Shown: positions 1-8,381 of the stretch, piece by piece | Layout: each line of letters opens with the position of its first letter | How positions within the stretch are numbered: position 1 is the stretch's first letter | NCBI RefSeq assembly: GCF_000214355.1 | Contig: NC_015577.1 | Span: 1,754,453-1,818,452 of the forward strand | Direction: 5' to 3' | DNA: 64,000 nt | DNA from: Leadbettera azotonutricia ZAS-9 | Lineage (GTDB): Bacteria > Spirochaetota > Spirochaetia > Treponematales > Breznakiellaceae | Notes under the pieces: model-generated | Databases searched by the model: none | Told to the model about the DNA's origin: nothing | The model's input: the letters and a program-made list of their open reading frames with translations, nothing else | Translations under genes and position numbers: made by a program

Positions 1-765
1 AAGCTCATCGTGTTCCTTCTCTGGTCCGTGCTGGCCATGGCAGGTTATGACACGAGGATTATGTGCGTTATGACTGTGCTGGCCATCATCATTTTTGCTG
101 TCTCCGGTATTAAAATAAGCGAAATGTCGTTTATTTTGAAATTGCTTCTTTTTTTTATGGTTTTGAATCTTGTTACCATTTATCTTTTTGCCCCGGAACA
201 GGGGGTAAGCATTTATGGTACCCGCCATGTTATTGCCGAAGGCAAGGGCCGTTTTACACTTACCTGGGAACAGCTTTTCTACGAATTGAATGTATTCCTG
301 AAATATACCACAGTGTTGCCCCTTGCAATGCTTCTTATCGCAACAATACAGCCCAGCGAATTTGCAGCCTCCCTTAACCGTATAGGCGTGCCCTACACCA
401 TAGCCTATGCAGTGAGCCTTACCTTCCGTTATATTCCTGATGTGCAGCGGGACTTTGAAAACATCTCCCAGGCCCAGCAAGCCAGGGGTATCGAGCTTTC
501 AAAGAAGCAATCGCTCTTGAAAAGATTCAAAGGCACTGCCGCGATACTGTTGCCCCTCATCTTTTCATCGATAGACCGTATAGATGTGGTAAGCCGCGCC
601 ATGGAACTCCGGAGCTTTGGCAAGCACAAAAAGCGTACCTGGTACAATTACCGGCCCTTTTCCAGGGGCGACATAACAGTGCTCATAATCGCGGTTCTGC
701 TTTTCGCCTTAGGCATATGGATCACCTTTAAGGACGGAAGCAGGTTCTGGAACCCATTTGTCTGA
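1..765 (+). CDS. ecfT: EcfT/CbiQ-family transmembrane subunit of an ECF transporter (5' partial)
   Basis: Transmembrane coupling subunit of an energy-coupling-factor (vitamin or metal) ABC importer, linking the substrate-binding S component to the ATPases. The frame is open to the left window edge and no good start with a ribosome site is visible, so the N-terminus is probably outside. Several hydrophobic segments span the first 140 residues. The cytoplasmic coupling region carries the two family-typical Ala-Arg-Gly-like motifs, QQARGIE and AMELRSFG, which contact the ATPases. A final membrane helix (TVLIIAVLLFALGIW) ends the protein. The ATPase genes expected beside it would lie upstream of the window. 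The substrate cannot be told from this subunit. Confidence 0.85.
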   Translation, partial: KLIVFLLWSVLAMAGYDTRIMCVMTVLAIIIFAVSGIKISEMSFILKLLLFFMVLNLVTIYLFAPEQGVSIYGTRHVIAEGKGRFTLTWEQLFYELNVFLKYTTVLPLAMLLIATIQPSEFAASLNRIGVPYTIAYAVSLTFRYIPDVQRDFENISQAQQARGIELSKKQSLLKRFKGTAAILLPLIFSSIDRIDVVSRAMELRSFGKHKKRTWYNYRPFSRGDITVLIIAVLLFALGIWITFKDGSRFWNPFV

Positions 766-831
766 TGTGCCATTGACAATGTCTTTCGACCAATTTACTA
801 TTGAAAAGTGAATTAGTCGAAGGATGGGTAT

Positions 832-2070
832 ATGTATATTTATCGCCATGCGGCGGAAACACTTGCCGGGTTAAGGAAACATTTTGGCGCAGTCCTGGTA
901 ACCGGACCAAGGCAGGTGGGTAAAACAACTCTGCTGGAAGAATCCGTTATTAGAAAAAGCAAGGGGAAGATAGGCAGGGTAACCCTGGACGATCCTGTAA
1001 GCCTTGAAGCCGCACGAGATGACGGCGGCCGCTTTCTGCTGGATCACAAGCCTCCGGTGATGATAGATGAAATCCAGTACGCTCCCAACCTTTTCTCTTT
1101 CATAAAAATGGCCGTGGACACGGAAAAGAAGAGCGGCCTGTTTTTTATGTCCGGCTCGCAGCAGTTTTCCCTGATGAAGGGAGTAAGCGAATCTCTGGCA
1201 GGCAGAGTTGGAATTATTGATATTTTAGGACTGTCCATGCGGGAAATCTCCGGAGACCCCTGCACAGAACCATTTTGTCCAACTGCCGATTTTCTGAAAA
1301 TCCGGGGAAGGTCTATCCCGGATTTCAATTATGATAAATTGTGGGAGATTATCTGGCGGGGAAGTATGCCGAAATTATACGCTGATCCTTCAACGCCGAT
1401 ACAGGCTTATTATGGAACCTATCTTCGTACCTATATTGAGCGGGATGTGCGTTCCATCGTCAATATCGGGGACGAAAGAAAATTCCTGTCCTTTATCAGG
1501 GCTTGCGCAGCCAGGACAGGGCAGATGCTGAATTTGGTAAAATTGGCGGAAGATGTCGATGTTTCCCGGACTACTGCGGAACGGTGGCTTTCGATACTTA
1601 TCTCCGCCAATCTCATATTTCTCTTAAAACCTTTCCATGTAAATATTGGAAAAAGAGAAATCCAAACGCCCAAGCTCTACTTCCTTGATACCGGCCTTGC
1701 TGCGTATCTTATCGGCTGGGACACTCCTGCGGTATTGCGAAACGGCGCCATGAACGGAGCGTTTTTTGAAACTTTCGTCATAGCCGAAATCATAAAGAGC
1801 TATATTAACAAAGGTATCCAGGCGCCGGTTTATTATTACCGGGACAAGGATCAGCGGGAAATCGACCTGCTTATCTGGCACAATGGGCATTTATACCCTG
1901 TGGAAATAAAGATGACAGCCAATCCTACCAGGGCCCGAATTGAAGCCTTCAAAGTTCTTGATGGTCTGCCATCGCCTTATGAGCGCGGAGAGGGCGCCCT
2001 GGTTTGCTGTTACGACAAGGTTGTATCTTTGGGGAATATGGATAAAGCGCTGCCGGTGGGATGGGTATAG
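832..2070 (+). CDS. AAA_14/DUF4143 family ATPase
   Basis: A 412-residue ATPase of the widespread AAA_14 plus DUF4143 family. The N-terminal half has a Walker A loop (GPRQVGKTT, about residue 25) and a Walker B-like segment (PPVMIDEIQYAP, about residue 75). The C-terminal half, from about 215, matches DUF4143, with a winged-helix-like stretch (DVSRTTAERWLSIL) and a nuclease-like end (DKDQREIDLLIW...YPVEIK) resembling a PD-(D/E)XK core. Length is normal for the family. It stands alone, 66 bases after ecfT. The family's biological role is unknown; such genes are often mobile and multicopy, and toxin-antitoxin or DNA-processing roles have been suggested without proof. Confidence 0.85.
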   Translation: MYIYRHAAETLAGLRKHFGAVLVTGPRQVGKTTLLEESVIRKSKGKIGRVTLDDPVSLEAARDDGGRFLLDHKPPVMIDEIQYAPNLFSFIKMAVDTEKKSGLFFMSGSQQFSLMKGVSESLAGRVGIIDILGLSMREISGDPCTEPFCPTADFLKIRGRSIPDFNYDKLWEIIWRGSMPKLYADPSTPIQAYYGTYLRTYIERDVRSIVNIGDERKFLSFIRACAARTGQMLNLVKLAEDVDVSRTTAERWLSILISANLIFLLKPFHVNIGKREIQTPKLYFLDTGLAAYLIGWDTPAVLRNGAMNGAFFETFVIAEIIKSYINKGIQAPVYYYRDKDQREIDLLIWHNGHLYPVEIKMTANPTRARIEAFKVLDGLPSPYERGEGALVCCYDKVVSLGNMDKALPVGWV

Positions 2071-2097
2071 GTACGCCTAGTATTCCTATGTAAGTTA

Positions 2098-2126
2098 TAG
2101 ACATTATATAAAAAACCTGATATGGT
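2098..2126 (+). promoter_or_regulatory. Possible sigma-70 promoter for the nitroreductase gene
   Basis: TAGACA (2098-2103) and TATGGT (2121-2126) are separated by exactly 17 bases and lie about 40 bases upstream of the nitroreductase start, which has its own AAGGAAGG ribosome site. The -10 hexamer matches only four of six positions, so this is tentative. Confidence 0.3.
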
Positions 2127-2163
2127 GAAGACGATAGCAATGCTATAAAGGAAGGTATTTCAG

Positions 2164-2718
2164 ATGTCGAATTCTACGCTTGAGGCAATTTTCGCCAGAC
2201 GGTCCTGCCGCTCTTTTACGGGCCAAAAGGTGGAAGATGAAACAGTGGCGAACCTTGCAAAGGCAGCCCTGGCCGCCCCCTCGGGCAACAATTTCCAACC
2301 GGTCAACGTGATCGTGGTGCAGGACACGGCATTGCTCCTGGAACTGGAAAAGGCGGTGGTTGACTATTTTGTCAAGGCCGGCAATGAGGCAGTTGCGAAC
2401 CGCAACAAGCAGCGCGGCAACAAGGTTTTTTACGACGCCTCCACGGTTTTTTTCCTCGCCGTGAAAAACAACGCCAATACCGATACAGGCATTGCCGCTG
2501 AAAATATCGCCATCGCCGCTGCTTCCCTCGGACTCGGCAATATCATCCTGGGCCTTCCGCAGCCCGTGTTCAACGCCCCCGAAACCGCCGCCTTCTGGAA
2601 GGCCAGGCTTGGCTTCCCCGAAGGCTACGAGTACGGCCTAGCCGTGGCGGTAGGCTATGCCGCCGATCAGGGCAAACCCCACGAAATTGATTCAGGCAAG
2701 ATTAGCTATATAAGATAG
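2164..2718 (+). CDS. Nitroreductase-family flavoprotein
   Basis: A 184-residue FMN-dependent NAD(P)H oxidoreductase of the nitroreductase superfamily. The family's FMN-binding start (FARRSCRSFTGQKV, about residues 10-23) and the APSGNNFQP segment (about 38-46) are intact. A second cofactor-side segment (AENIAIAAASLGLGNIILGLP) follows in the middle. Length suits the short nitroreductase subgroup, which works as a dimer. The natural substrate is unknown: these proteins reduce nitroaromatics, quinones or enones in vitro. A strong ribosome site (AAGGAAGG) supports the start. The gene is monocistronic, between the DUF4143 ATPase and a convergent Rpn gene. Confidence 0.88.
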   Translation: MSNSTLEAIFARRSCRSFTGQKVEDETVANLAKAALAAPSGNNFQPVNVIVVQDTALLLELEKAVVDYFVKAGNEAVANRNKQRGNKVFYDASTVFFLAVKNNANTDTGIAAENIAIAAASLGLGNIILGLPQPVFNAPETAAFWKARLGFPEGYEYGLAVAVGYAADQGKPHEIDSGKISYIR

Positions 2719-2761
2719 GCGGTTAGCCATTCAAGGTCCAATGTACCGATAGACGCCGCGC

Positions 2762-3721
2762 CTAGAGTTTTTCGACCACTTCAAGGGAGAGGCCTGAGGC
2801 TTTAGCAATCTTATCGATGGGAATGTCCAGGGCTTTTAAGTTCCGAACGAAGTCGAGCTTGTTCTGCCATTCCCGCTCTGCCTTTTCTGCCAGTTCTTTA
2901 GTATGCCTCTCTTCCAGCTCTTCGGCGTAGGTTTTGATTTCTGCCATTTTCTCTTCCAGCTCTTCGGCGTAAGTCTTGATTTCTGTCACCAGCATAGTGT
3001 CCACTCCTTCCAATTCAGTATAGCCTGCATAGAGTTCCCTGAAAAGTCTTTCCATAAGGGATTGTATCGCATTGATATCTTTGTTTTCGAGGATTCCGGC
3101 ATGGCCGCTCTCTTTGGTTAAAAGCGTAAGATCGTCTATCTGGCTTTTTAGTTCAGCAGCCAGCAGCTTGAGCTCTCCCCCTGTTTTTGCCTTCTTTACT
3201 CTGTGCCTCAGCTTGAGAAGGTAAAAGGGGAGAAGCAGTATCATTCTTTGCTGAAACAATTCTTCCGGGGCATGGTCGTGGATCTTGAATGTGCCTACCT
3301 TGTACTCGTGAATGCTGTCGTCAGGGAATTTTAGTTCCAGCGTTACCGTATCGGGGATTTTTCCCCTTGCGTCTAGATAGATGATTTTAGGCATGGGGAA
3401 GGCCAGGCGGATTTTTTCTTTTGTCAAAATCTGCGTATCCCTGGCCTGCATAAAGCCGTATTCAAAAACCCGGACGACCATTTCCCTGCCTTTTTTAGTC
3501 TGGGCCTCAAGGTTATAGGTATGGGAGTTATTGATTTTGATCATGGTATCCGACCGGCGGAGGGCAAGCTCTTTGCTGATGTGCTCGGTGCTAAGATATT
3601 CCACGGGGCTGTCGAGGGGGAAATTGGTATTGAAGAGGGCATTGATAAGATAGATCACGCCCCTGGGAGAAGAGGTAATGAGTTTTTTGAATACAAGGTC
3701 GAAAAGATGTGCTGTCTCCAT
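2762..3721 (-). CDS. Rpn-family recombination-promoting nuclease / PD-(D/E)XK 'transposase'
   Basis: A 319-residue member of the Rpn/YhgA family, often annotated as a PD-(D/E)XK transposase. The N-terminus (METAHLFDLVFKKL) and the putative metal site (RRSDTMI...NLEAQTKK, about residues 55-78) are typical. E. coli relatives are DNA endonucleases that raise RecA-independent recombination. The C-terminal third is a charged coiled coil containing two tandem 14-residue units encoded by a 42-bp DNA repeat, followed by a short helix-turn-helix-like tail (IPIDKIAKASGLSLEVVEKL). No terminal inverted repeats flank it, so it is not a classical IS. AGGAGG precedes the ATG. Copies are commonly multiple in treponemes. 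Confidence 0.8.
   Translation of the reverse strand: METAHLFDLVFKKLITSSPRGVIYLINALFNTNFPLDSPVEYLSTEHISKELALRRSDTMIKINNSHTYNLEAQTKKGREMVVRVFEYGFMQARDTQILTKEKIRLAFPMPKIIYLDARGKIPDTVTLELKFPDDSIHEYKVGTFKIHDHAPEELFQQRMILLLPFYLLKLRHRVKKAKTGGELKLLAAELKSQIDDLTLLTKESGHAGILENKDINAIQSLMERLFRELYAGYTELEGVDTMLVTEIKTYAEELEEKMAEIKTYAEELEERHTKELAEKAEREWQNKLDFVRNLKALDIPIDKIAKASGLSLEVVEKL
2909..2992. repeat. 42-bp tandem repeat, two copies, inside the Rpn-family gene
   Basis: Copies at 2909-2950 and 2951-2992 differ at a handful of bases and encode two 14-residue units beginning EIKTYAEELEE on the minus strand. The period is a multiple of three and of seven codons, so copy number can change without breaking either frame or heptad register of the coiled coil. 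Confidence 0.85.
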
Positions 3722-4038
3722 GGCGCCTCCTGTGGATGTATGTTTCTATACTGTATATGGCATCAGGATGCGTGGCGCTTCGTTTTTTGCTGCGTTTTTT
3801 TGTGAATTTGGAAAAAATCGTAATTCCCGGGGGCAAATTTAGGGCTTGCGGCGGGGTTGGCGATTATAAGAATTCAATAACACAAAGGACACAAAGGAAG
3901 GCCGAATTCATCAGATAAGATGAATTTAATTCGGCAAATTCATCAGATAAGATGAGTATCGAAAATTTGTATTTTTATACCCAATGCTTTCGCGTGGGCT
4001 CCTTTTTTCCTCTAATCGGTCCCGGAAAATATGCCGAT
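3722..4038. other. Intergenic region with short direct repeats, no gene recognised
   Basis: About 315 bases between divergent genes. I see no RNA gene or convincing protein here. It holds a 9-bp doublet ACACAAAGG (3880-3888 and 3889-3897) and, just after, the 19-bp repeat described separately. The downstream reading frame is open from 3952, but the sequence before 4039 does not look like the start of an exported protein. Confidence 0.5.
3905..3955. repeat. 19-bp direct repeat with 32-bp spacing; each copy contains a hairpin or half hairpin
   Basis: AATTCATCAGATAAGATGA occurs at 3905-3923 and again at 3937-3955. The first copy is a perfect 8-bp inverted repeat (AATTCATC, loop AGATAA, GATGAATT; 3905-3926); in the second the right arm is cut short. 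It sits just upstream of the exported-protein gene. There is no T-tract, so it is more likely a regulatory site or a small intergenic repeat than a terminator. Confidence 0.7.
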
Positions 4039-4677
4039 ATGCAAAGGGTGAAGTTAGCCAAATTAAGAGGCCCTTTGTTTTTGACGATAATCCTTTCCCT
4101 CCTCCTGCTTCCGGGCATTCCCCTTAATGCTTATTTTGTCACCTATAAAGAGCAGTACTACAGGCTCTACCATCTTCATTATATACAGTACCCCGATGAT
4201 GCTATGGAAAACATTTACTGGCTGGAGCAGGCGGTAAAGGCCGATTTTTCCAACCCCCTCTATGCCCTGGCCCTCATTGAAAACGAAACCCAGTGGGAAA
4301 AATACCGCTGCCTCTTTATGATGCATATAAACCTGAAACTTGTGGAGCAGCATCTCTTTTTGGGCAATAAGTACAACAAGCGGAACGCCTATTTTTACAA
4401 TGCCCCCTGGAAGGAACAGAACCTGGACAGCCTCGAAACTGCCGAAACCTGTTTCCGTACTGCCCTTTATTATTGGAACGAAGCTTTAAAATGGCAGGAA
4501 AAATCCCAGGACAGGCGCTTCCGTTTTATCAATCTGCAAAAGGTCCAGTTCTGGGAAGACGAGGCAGGCCGCATCGAAACCAGGTCCCTGGACTACGAAA
4601 AGACCATCAACCGCGAGCTGGCCCTGCTCCAGGGGGTGCGCGAAAAATTTCTGGCTATGGACGGGAACACCTATTAG
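4039..4677 (+). CDS. Exported or membrane-anchored hypothetical protein, treponeme-type
   Basis: Function not recognised. The open frame begins at 3952, but I prefer the ATG at 4039 because what follows is a signal-anchor-like start: basic MQRVKLAKLRG, then the hydrophobic FLTIILSLLLLPGIPLNA. The remaining part is rich in Tyr, Trp and Leu, mainly helical, with a stretch (SLETAETCFRTALYYWNEAL) resembling a TPR helix pair. I infer a periplasmic or surface helical-repeat protein. There is no strong ribosome site at either start. It precedes the D-amino-acid operon but a good promoter lies between them, so they need not be co-transcribed. Confidence 0.6.
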   Translation: MQRVKLAKLRGPLFLTIILSLLLLPGIPLNAYFVTYKEQYYRLYHLHYIQYPDDAMENIYWLEQAVKADFSNPLYALALIENETQWEKYRCLFMMHINLKLVEQHLFLGNKYNKRNAYFYNAPWKEQNLDSLETAETCFRTALYYWNEALKWQEKSQDRRFRFINLQKVQFWEDEAGRIETRSLDYEKTINRELALLQGVREKFLAMDGNTY

Positions 4678-4704
4678 CCTCTTTTAAAGGGAAGCTGGAT
4701 ATTC

Positions 4705-4733
4705 TTTACTAATTTGAGCCGCAAGGATATACT
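4705..4733 (+). promoter_or_regulatory. Candidate sigma-70 promoter of the D-glutamate/5-oxoproline operon
   Basis: TTTACT (4705-4710), a 17-base spacer, and TATACT (4728-4733) predict transcription from about 4740, 19 bases before the aminotransferase ATG and just upstream of its AAAGGAGA ribosome site. This placement also argues against the TTG at 4714 being the start codon. Confidence 0.45.
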
Positions 4734-4758
4734 CCTAAAACAAAGGAGACAGTTTCTA

Positions 4759-5607
4759 ATGGATGCATTAGGGTATTACAACGGGAAATGGGGCCCCCTT
4801 GACGAGATGACTGTGCCGATGAATGATCGGGCCTGTTTTTTTGGCGATGGGGTATATGACGCGGCGATTTGCTACAAAAAGATCATCTATCTTTTGGATA
4901 ATCATGTGGATCGGTTTTTTAACAGCGCAGCCTTTTTGGAAATCAAGCCTGATTTTTCAAAAGATGAGCTTAAAAGCATATTAAAGGATCTGGCAGCCAA
5001 GGTTGATCTGGACGAAGTGCTGGTATATTGGCAGCTGACCCGGGGTACCGGAAGGCGCAACCACGCTTTCCCGGAAGGGAAGCCCAATCTTTGGGTGATC
5101 ATAAAGGCGGCCAAGGTTGCCGATTTGGATCATAAAATCAAACTTATCACCATCGAAGACACCCGGTTTTTGCACTGCAATGTTAAGACCCTTAACCTGA
5201 TTCCAAACGTCATAGCCGCCCAGAGGGCCCATGAGGCCGGCGCCCATGAAGCGGTTTTTCACCGTGGAAACATCGTGACCGAATGCGCCCATAGCAATGT
5301 GCACATTATCAAGGATGGCAAATTCATTACCCATCCAACGGACAACCTGATTCTTCGGGGCATTGCCCGTGGCCATCTTGCCCAGGTCTGCGACAGGCTT
5401 GGCATTCCTGTGGAAGAGCGGGAATTTACCCTGGACGAGCTTTTCAATGCCGATGAAATTCTTACCTCGAGCACCAGTACCTTCGGGCTGAGCGCGAATT
5501 CCATTGATGGCAAACCTGCCGGGGGCAAAGCGCCGGAATTGCTCAGAAAAATTCATGACGAAATAAGGGCCGACTTTAGCAAGGCCACCGGCTACCCAAA
5601 GAAGTAA
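4759..5607 (+). CDS. dat: Class IV PLP aminotransferase, likely D-amino-acid transaminase
   Basis: A 282-residue fold-type IV PLP enzyme of the branched-chain/D-amino-acid aminotransferase group. Expected reaction: a D-amino acid plus 2-oxoglutarate gives a 2-oxo acid plus D-glutamate. Visible landmarks are the N-terminal FFGDGVYDAA segment, the PLP-lysine region (HCNVKTLNLIPNVIAAQRA, Lys in VKTLN), the TECAHSNVHII motif and the SSTSTFGLSA phosphate-binding loop near residue 255. The longer TTG start is rejected because AAAGGAGA at 4742-4749 sits at good distance from ATG 4759. It is first in an operon with D-glutamate cyclase halves and 5-oxoprolinase genes, which favours D-glutamate as its product over branched-chain L-amino acid use. 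Confidence 0.82.
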   Translation: MDALGYYNGKWGPLDEMTVPMNDRACFFGDGVYDAAICYKKIIYLLDNHVDRFFNSAAFLEIKPDFSKDELKSILKDLAAKVDLDEVLVYWQLTRGTGRRNHAFPEGKPNLWVIIKAAKVADLDHKIKLITIEDTRFLHCNVKTLNLIPNVIAAQRAHEAGAHEAVFHRGNIVTECAHSNVHIIKDGKFITHPTDNLILRGIARGHLAQVCDRLGIPVEEREFTLDELFNADEILTSSTSTFGLSANSIDGKPAGGKAPELLRKIHDEIRADFSKATGYPKK

Positions 5608-5609
5608 GT

Positions 5610-6716
5610 ATGACCCAAAAAGAGCTTACCGAATTCAACCTGGGGAAAAGCCTTGACAGCTTGATGAACCTTGATCCCCGGGGTTACGGGGTTTGCAATA
5701 TCCTTTATGAGGCTGCGTATAAAAGGTCCGGCGGGCCTCTTACGATGAAGGCTGCGGAGGTTCTGCTTTCTTCTGTCGGCGAAGGGGACACGGTTTTTAT
5801 CATCACTGGCTTTGTATTGAAGAATTACAATAAGGCGGAAACAGATGGCCCTGTCGGGGCGGCAGCCCTTGCGCGATCCCTTATTATCGCAAAAGGGGCA
5901 AAGCCTGTTTTCATTGTTCCGGGGGAAGCGGCGGATGCTGTCAAAAGGCTCTCCGCCATTATGGGTTTTCATCTTTACGGTTCTTTTGAAGAACTGCGGG
6001 CAAGGCCCTTGTCCGCAGGGATCATGGAATTCACAAAATCGGCGGACGGGGCAAAAAAAGCATCCGAATCGTTATGGAACGAGGCAAATGCTGCCAATTG
6101 CGTCCCAAAGTTTTGCATTGCCATAGAAGCCCCGGGGGCAAACAGCAGGGGGGTGTACCACAATGCTGTTGGGCTAGATATAAGCCCTCTTGAAGCCAAA
6201 ACGGATGTTCTTTTTTCATATCTGAAGAAAAAAAATGTGCCTACTCTTGCGATAGGGGATTTGGGAAACGAATGCGGTATGGGGGCCCTTAAAGCCCATC
6301 TCGAAAAGTATATTCCTTATGCGGCGCCGGGCGGATGCTCCTGCGGCTGCGGGGGCGGCATAGCCGCTGTTACTGCCGCCGATACCGTCCTGACCACTAC
6401 CGTTTCCAACTGGGGGGCTTATGGGATCTGTTCAGCTTTGGCTTACCTCTCAAGAAACAAGGAAGTCCTGTACAGCCCCGGTCTTGAAGAACGGGCGCTC
6501 AGGGCGGCAAGCGAAGCGGGCCTTATTGATATGTACGGCTGGCAGATTCCCCAGGTAGACGGCATGAACCTGGCAAAAAACACTGCCCTTATAACCCTGA
6601 TGAACGAGTGCGTGCTATCGGCTTTTGAGCTTGAGGAGACCTGCAGGACCTGGTTTGCCAAAACCCTTGAACTGGGATATTTTGATGGAAAAACAAAAAC
6701 CCCTTCCCCTCATTAA
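5610..6716 (+). CDS. DUF4392 protein, D-glutamate cyclase C-terminal-domain homologue
   Basis: A 368-residue protein of the DUF4392 family, the domain forming the C-terminal half of vertebrate mitochondrial D-glutamate cyclase (DGLUCY), which turns D-glutamate into 5-oxo-D-proline. Characteristic stretches are GEGDTVFIITGFV, ETDGPVGAAALAR, AIEAPGANSRGVYHN and AIGDLGNECGMG, followed by a Cys/Gly-rich loop (CSCGCGGG, about residue 250) that may bind a metal or cluster. It starts two bases after the aminotransferase stop and its end overlaps pxpB by 32 bases. The DUF1445 half is encoded separately in the same operon, so the two proteins probably act in one pathway and perhaps as one complex. Confidence 0.82.
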   Translation: MTQKELTEFNLGKSLDSLMNLDPRGYGVCNILYEAAYKRSGGPLTMKAAEVLLSSVGEGDTVFIITGFVLKNYNKAETDGPVGAAALARSLIIAKGAKPVFIVPGEAADAVKRLSAIMGFHLYGSFEELRARPLSAGIMEFTKSADGAKKASESLWNEANAANCVPKFCIAIEAPGANSRGVYHNAVGLDISPLEAKTDVLFSYLKKKNVPTLAIGDLGNECGMGALKAHLEKYIPYAAPGGCSCGCGGGIAAVTAADTVLTTTVSNWGAYGICSALAYLSRNKEVLYSPGLEERALRAASEAGLIDMYGWQIPQVDGMNLAKNTALITLMNECVLSAFELEETCRTWFAKTLELGYFDGKTKTPSPH

Positions 6717-7410
6717 CCCTGCCGGTGACTGCGCCCTTAAGATTGAATTCGGAAACAGCATAGACCCGGAGTTGAACGACCGGGTTCATTCCCTTGCCGG
6801 AAGCCTGCGGGAAAAGCCTGTCAGGGGCGTATACGATATGGTTCCTTCTTACGCTTCGCTTCTCGTTTGCTTTGATCCGTCCATTGTTTCTTTCTGCAAA
6901 TTGCGGCGGCTTCTCTTTTCAAGGGCAAAGCAGAAAGCGCGGAACCGGGAAAGCGCAGGAAAAATTGTTTCCATACCGGTCTGTTATGAAGGCGAATTTG
7001 CCATGGACATGGAGACGGTCTGCGGCCATACGGGCTTTTCCCGGGAAGAAGTGATCGCCCGGCATACAAAGCCCCTGTACCGAATCTACATGCTTGGTTT
7101 TTTGCCGGGCTTTCCCTATTTGGGTGGACTTGATCCGGCTCTGGAAACTCCGCGTCTTAAAACGCCGAGGACAAAAATTCCCGCAGGGTCAGTGGGCATC
7201 GGGGGAGAGCAGACCGGCATTTATCCGCTTGACTCTCCCGGAGGCTGGCAGATTATCGGCCGCACTCCGCTCAAGCCTTATGATCCCCGCCGGGAAGAAC
7301 CTTTTTTATACCGTGCAGGGGACAGCATTCGATTTTACAGCATCAGCAGGGAAGAATATGATGCCCATGGCGCGGTGCTCCCAGCCGAAGGAAAACGCTC
7401 ATGGGCATGA
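6685..7410 (+). CDS. pxpB: 5-oxoprolinase subunit PxpB (KipI / allophanate hydrolase subunit 1 family)
   Basis: A 241-residue member of the KipI/PxpB family, a subunit of the ATP-dependent bacterial 5-oxoprolinase PxpABC, which opens 5-oxoproline to glutamate. The family signature is clear: YRIYMLGFLPGFPYLGGLD, then TPRTKIPAGSVGIGGEQTGIYPLDSPGGW (about residues 130-185). The upstream in-frame ATG at 6625 would lie deep inside the DUF4392 gene; the ATG at 6685 gives the usual family N-terminus (PLINPAGDCALKIEFG). It overlaps the genes on both sides, indicating translational coupling. In Bacillus the homologue KipI inhibits kinase KinA, but the oxoprolinase role fits this neighbourhood better. 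Confidence 0.92.
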   Translation: MEKQKPLPLINPAGDCALKIEFGNSIDPELNDRVHSLAGSLREKPVRGVYDMVPSYASLLVCFDPSIVSFCKLRRLLFSRAKQKARNRESAGKIVSIPVCYEGEFAMDMETVCGHTGFSREEVIARHTKPLYRIYMLGFLPGFPYLGGLDPALETPRLKTPRTKIPAGSVGIGGEQTGIYPLDSPGGWQIIGRTPLKPYDPRREEPFLYRAGDSIRFYSISREEYDAHGAVLPAEGKRSWA

Positions 7411-8363
7411 CGCTTATAGATCCGGGAATGCTCAGCACCATACAAGACGAAGGGAGGAAGGGCTACATGGAGGCCGGATTTTCCCCTTCCGGAGCAATGG
7501 ACGGCTTTTCTTTCGCCCTTGCCAATGCCCTTGTGAATAATCCCGCTGGCGAGGCCGTGCTGGAAATGACCTTTTCCGGAGCGTCTTTTCTATTCGACGG
7601 GACCGCTGCGCTTTGCGTTACAGGGGCCGATATGAAGCCCCTTCTCAATGGGAATCCTATAGCCATGAACAAAGCCTTTTGCGTACGCAAAGGAGACATT
7701 TTTTGCACAGGGATGGCAATAAAAGGGTTTCGATCCTATATCGCTGTCTCCGGCGGCTTTGCGATTGAACCGGTCATGGGGAGTTTTTCTACCAATCTTA
7801 AAGCCCGCATCGGCGGTTTTAACGGGCGGAAACTCGAATCCAAAGATCATATACCATTCCGCAAAACAATAAATTCCCTGCCTGGTTTAGAGCGGCGGCT
7901 GTTCAATGCAGAAAGCTCGCCCTTTCCCATAGCTGCCTATACTGCGGAGCTTCCCCTGGTTCTTCATGTAGTGGAAGGTTCCCAGCTATCGTATTTTACC
8001 CGGGAAGGAATGGAAAATTTCTATGCTTCGATATACACTGTCACATCCGACAGCGACAGGATGGGAGTGCGGCTTGAAGGGCCGGCGATTTCTTCGATAA
8101 AGGGGACGGATATCGTCTCTGACGGAATCGCCTTGGGTTCAATCCAGGTTCCCGGTTCAGGAAAACCCATCATACTGCTCAACGACAGGCAGACTACTGG
8201 GGGCTATGCAAAAATCGGCGCTGTGATCACAAGGGATATCTGGAGGCTCTCCCAGGCTGTTCCAGGTTCCCAGGTTCGATTCGAAAAGATCTCCCTAAGG
8301 GATGCAGAAAAATGCTACAGGCAAACAGTCAAGGCCATAAAGGGGCTTCAATTTTACCGATAA
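7401..8363 (+). CDS. pxpC: 5-oxoprolinase subunit PxpC (KipA / allophanate hydrolase subunit 2 family)
   Basis: A 320-residue carboxyltransferase-domain protein of the KipA/PxpC family. The N-terminus (TLIDPGMLSTIQDEGRKGY) and following GFSPSGAMDGFSFALANALV segment are diagnostic, as are FRSYIAVSGGF and, near the C-terminus, LLNDRQTTGGYAKIGAVI. It works with PxpB and PxpA to hydrolyse 5-oxoproline using ATP. It overlaps pxpB by 10 bases. Length is normal and no key segment appears damaged. Confidence 0.92.
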   Translation: MGMTLIDPGMLSTIQDEGRKGYMEAGFSPSGAMDGFSFALANALVNNPAGEAVLEMTFSGASFLFDGTAALCVTGADMKPLLNGNPIAMNKAFCVRKGDIFCTGMAIKGFRSYIAVSGGFAIEPVMGSFSTNLKARIGGFNGRKLESKDHIPFRKTINSLPGLERRLFNAESSPFPIAAYTAELPLVLHVVEGSQLSYFTREGMENFYASIYTVTSDSDRMGVRLEGPAISSIKGTDIVSDGIALGSIQVPGSGKPIILLNDRQTTGGYAKIGAVITRDIWRLSQAVPGSQVRFEKISLRDAEKCYRQTVKAIKGLQFYR

Positions 8364-8381
8364 GGACAGAAAGGACGGATT

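Noticed and set aside
2762-3721. Rpn-family gene considered as an IS element
   Set aside because: No terminal inverted repeats or target duplication are visible; the transposase label of this family is historical.
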